Below, in pieces: positions 13,649 through 14,808 of a DNA stretch of 14,808 nt. The notes beneath the pieces are model-generated. The model saw nothing but the letters and a program-made list of their open reading frames with translations. It did no database searches and was not told the DNA's origin. The stretch lies in the NCBI GenBank assembly GCA_964640305.1, contig CAZXFF010000045.1, positions 1 to 14,808 of the forward strand, written 5' to 3'. Both the position numbers and the translations under genes were made by a program. Numbering within the stretch: the stretch's first letter is position 1; each line of letters opens with the position of its first letter. Origin of the DNA: Coprenecus sp964640305. Its GTDB lineage: Bacteria; Bacteroidota; Bacteroidia; Bacteroidales; UBA932.

Positions 13649-14808
13649 ATGGCAGTTTTAGAGAAAATAAGGGTAAAACTCGGTATTCTTATTACAGTGC
13701 TCATTGCTGTGGCACTTCTTTCATTTATTGTGGACCCCACAACAATTGAATCTACTTTGAGATATTTTTCATCCAAGTATGATGTAGGAAATATCGATGG
13801 GAAGAAGGTTACCTATCAGAAATTCCAGTCAGAACTTGACTATTACACCAACATATACAACCTGACCTCCGGAAGCCAGTCAATGAATGAAGAGGCACAG
13901 AGGACAATCAACGAGACTGCATGGCAGAACCTCATTTCCGAAATGTACATAATCCCTCAGATGAAGAAAGCCGGTATCAACGTAGGAGATGAAGAACTGG
14001 TGGATCTGAGTCAGGGAAAAGAAATATCACCCCTTCTCATGCAGGATCCGGTATTCCTCGATGAAACCGGAAATTTCAGCAGGGAACGACTGATGGAATT
14101 CATACATTCCATACCTTCCGACGCATCGGGCAATCTGGCGCAGTACTGGAATTTCATACAGAACAACATGTCCAGCCAGCAATACTACGCCAAATACATT
14201 TCACTCATTACAGCAGGAAATATCATTACCCCGGTTGAACTCCGCAGACAGATTGAAGAAAACAATACTTCATCCGATGCAGAATTCGTACTTGTTCCTT
14301 TCGGATTCCAGCAGGACAGCACAATCACCGTTTCCGACAAAGAGATACAGGACTACTATAACAGCCATCTGAACAACTACAAGCAGACCGCATCCCGCGA
14401 TGTGGAATTCGTAGCATATGAAGTAGTTCCTTCCGACAAGGATATTGAAGCTGCAGAACAGGAAATCAACAGCGTTTACGATGAATTTGCAACTACCGAC
14501 AATCTTAAATCTTTCCTGTCACTGAATTCTGACACCCCCCTTGTGGACTACTACTATAAAGAAGGCGAACTCTCGGCACAGTACCCTGAAATCGACTCGT
14601 TCGCATTCAGCCGTAATCCTGAAATCCTACCTGTCTACAGAAAGGACAATTTCTTCCATGCTGCCAGAATCAATGATACCAAACAGATGTCCGATTCTGC
14701 ATTCGTCCGCCACATCCTCGTTCCGTTCGATGCTGACAACCTTGCTGACAGCCTGATGAATGTGCTCCGCAAAGGCGGTAACTTCAGCGAACTTGCAGCC
14801 GCATATTC
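13649..14808 (+). CDS. PpiD/SurA-like periplasmic peptidyl-prolyl isomerase, 5' part
   Basis: The first 386 codons are present and the gene is cut off by the window edge; no stop occurs in frame. One transmembrane helix at residues 10-28 (LGILITVLIAVALLSFIVD) follows a short basic N-terminus, so the protein is anchored in the inner membrane and faces the periplasm. Residues about 45-200 are a SurA/PpiD N-terminal chaperone region (VGNIDGKKVTYQKFQSEL at 47-64). The parvulin domain begins at about 348 (SDSAFVRHILVPF), with conserved H355, and is truncated. PpiD helps fold proteins leaving the Sec channel, including outer-membrane proteins. Its position next to lptC and a barrel protein fits envelope assembly. 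Bacteroidetes PpiD proteins are usually about 700 residues, so roughly half is present. Confidence 0.85.
   Translation, partial: MAVLEKIRVKLGILITVLIAVALLSFIVDPTTIESTLRYFSSKYDVGNIDGKKVTYQKFQSELDYYTNIYNLTSGSQSMNEEAQRTINETAWQNLISEMYIIPQMKKAGINVGDEELVDLSQGKEISPLLMQDPVFLDETGNFSRERLMEFIHSIPSDASGNLAQYWNFIQNNMSSQQYYAKYISLITAGNIITPVELRRQIEENNTSSDAEFVLVPFGFQQDSTITVSDKEIQDYYNSHLNNYKQTASRDVEFVAYEVVPSDKDIEAAEQEINSVYDEFATTDNLKSFLSLNSDTPLVDYYYKEGELSAQYPEIDSFAFSRNPEILPVYRKDNFFHAARINDTKQMSDSAFVRHILVPFDADNLADSLMNVLRKGGNFSELAAAY

Noticed and set aside
1..14808. CRISPR array, tRNA, rRNA, toxin-antitoxin or phage genes
   Set aside because: No regularly spaced repeats, cloverleaf-like sequences or matching protein families were seen on either strand; all long stretches are explained by ordinary metabolic and envelope genes.

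Overview
The window looks like the chromosome of a member of the order Bacteroidales (phylum Bacteroidota). Three things support this. It has matches to the Bacteroidetes sigma-factor promoter (-7 TAnnTTTG, best example with a -33 TTTG 20 nt upstream). Start sites generally lack Shine-Dalgarno sequences and have A-rich leaders. The gene set is also typical: an S46 dipeptidyl-peptidase, a Mrp ATPase without the usual CxxC, a type III pantothenate kinase, a YfhO membrane protein, and the order coaX - outer-membrane protein - TPR protein - lptC - PpiD-type isomerase. I cannot name the genus from this sequence.

Left part (1-3853). An AT-rich, non-coding edge (1-233) carries two short palindromes and ends in a good promoter. 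That promoter drives an orphan single-domain PAS protein. A bidirectional terminator separates it from a converging two-gene minus-strand unit, an exported S46 dipeptidyl-peptidase (DPP7-like active site) followed 12 nt later by Mrp/ApbC.

Middle (3854-5802). A 99-nt divergent intergenic region holds two back-to-back TATTTTTG promoter elements. To the right, glycerate kinase and a phosphoglycolate-phosphatase-like HAD enzyme overlap by 4 nt and look translationally coupled.

Right part (5803-14808). A long same-strand run follows: yfhO, an MFS transporter, coaX, an OmpP1/FadL-like outer-membrane protein, an exported TPR protein, lptC and a PpiD/SurA-like periplasmic isomerase cut by the right edge. 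The first four genes overlap by 1-4 nt and the TPR and lptC genes abut exactly, so the run probably behaves as one or two operons. Apart from coaX and the MFS pump, its theme is building the cell envelope: LPS export, outer-membrane protein folding and possible glycan modification.

No CRISPR array, tRNA, rRNA, complete mobile element or defence system is visible. The least explained content is the conserved but unnamed OMP/TPR pair beside lptC, the role of YfhO in Gram-negative bacteria, and the orphan PAS protein.
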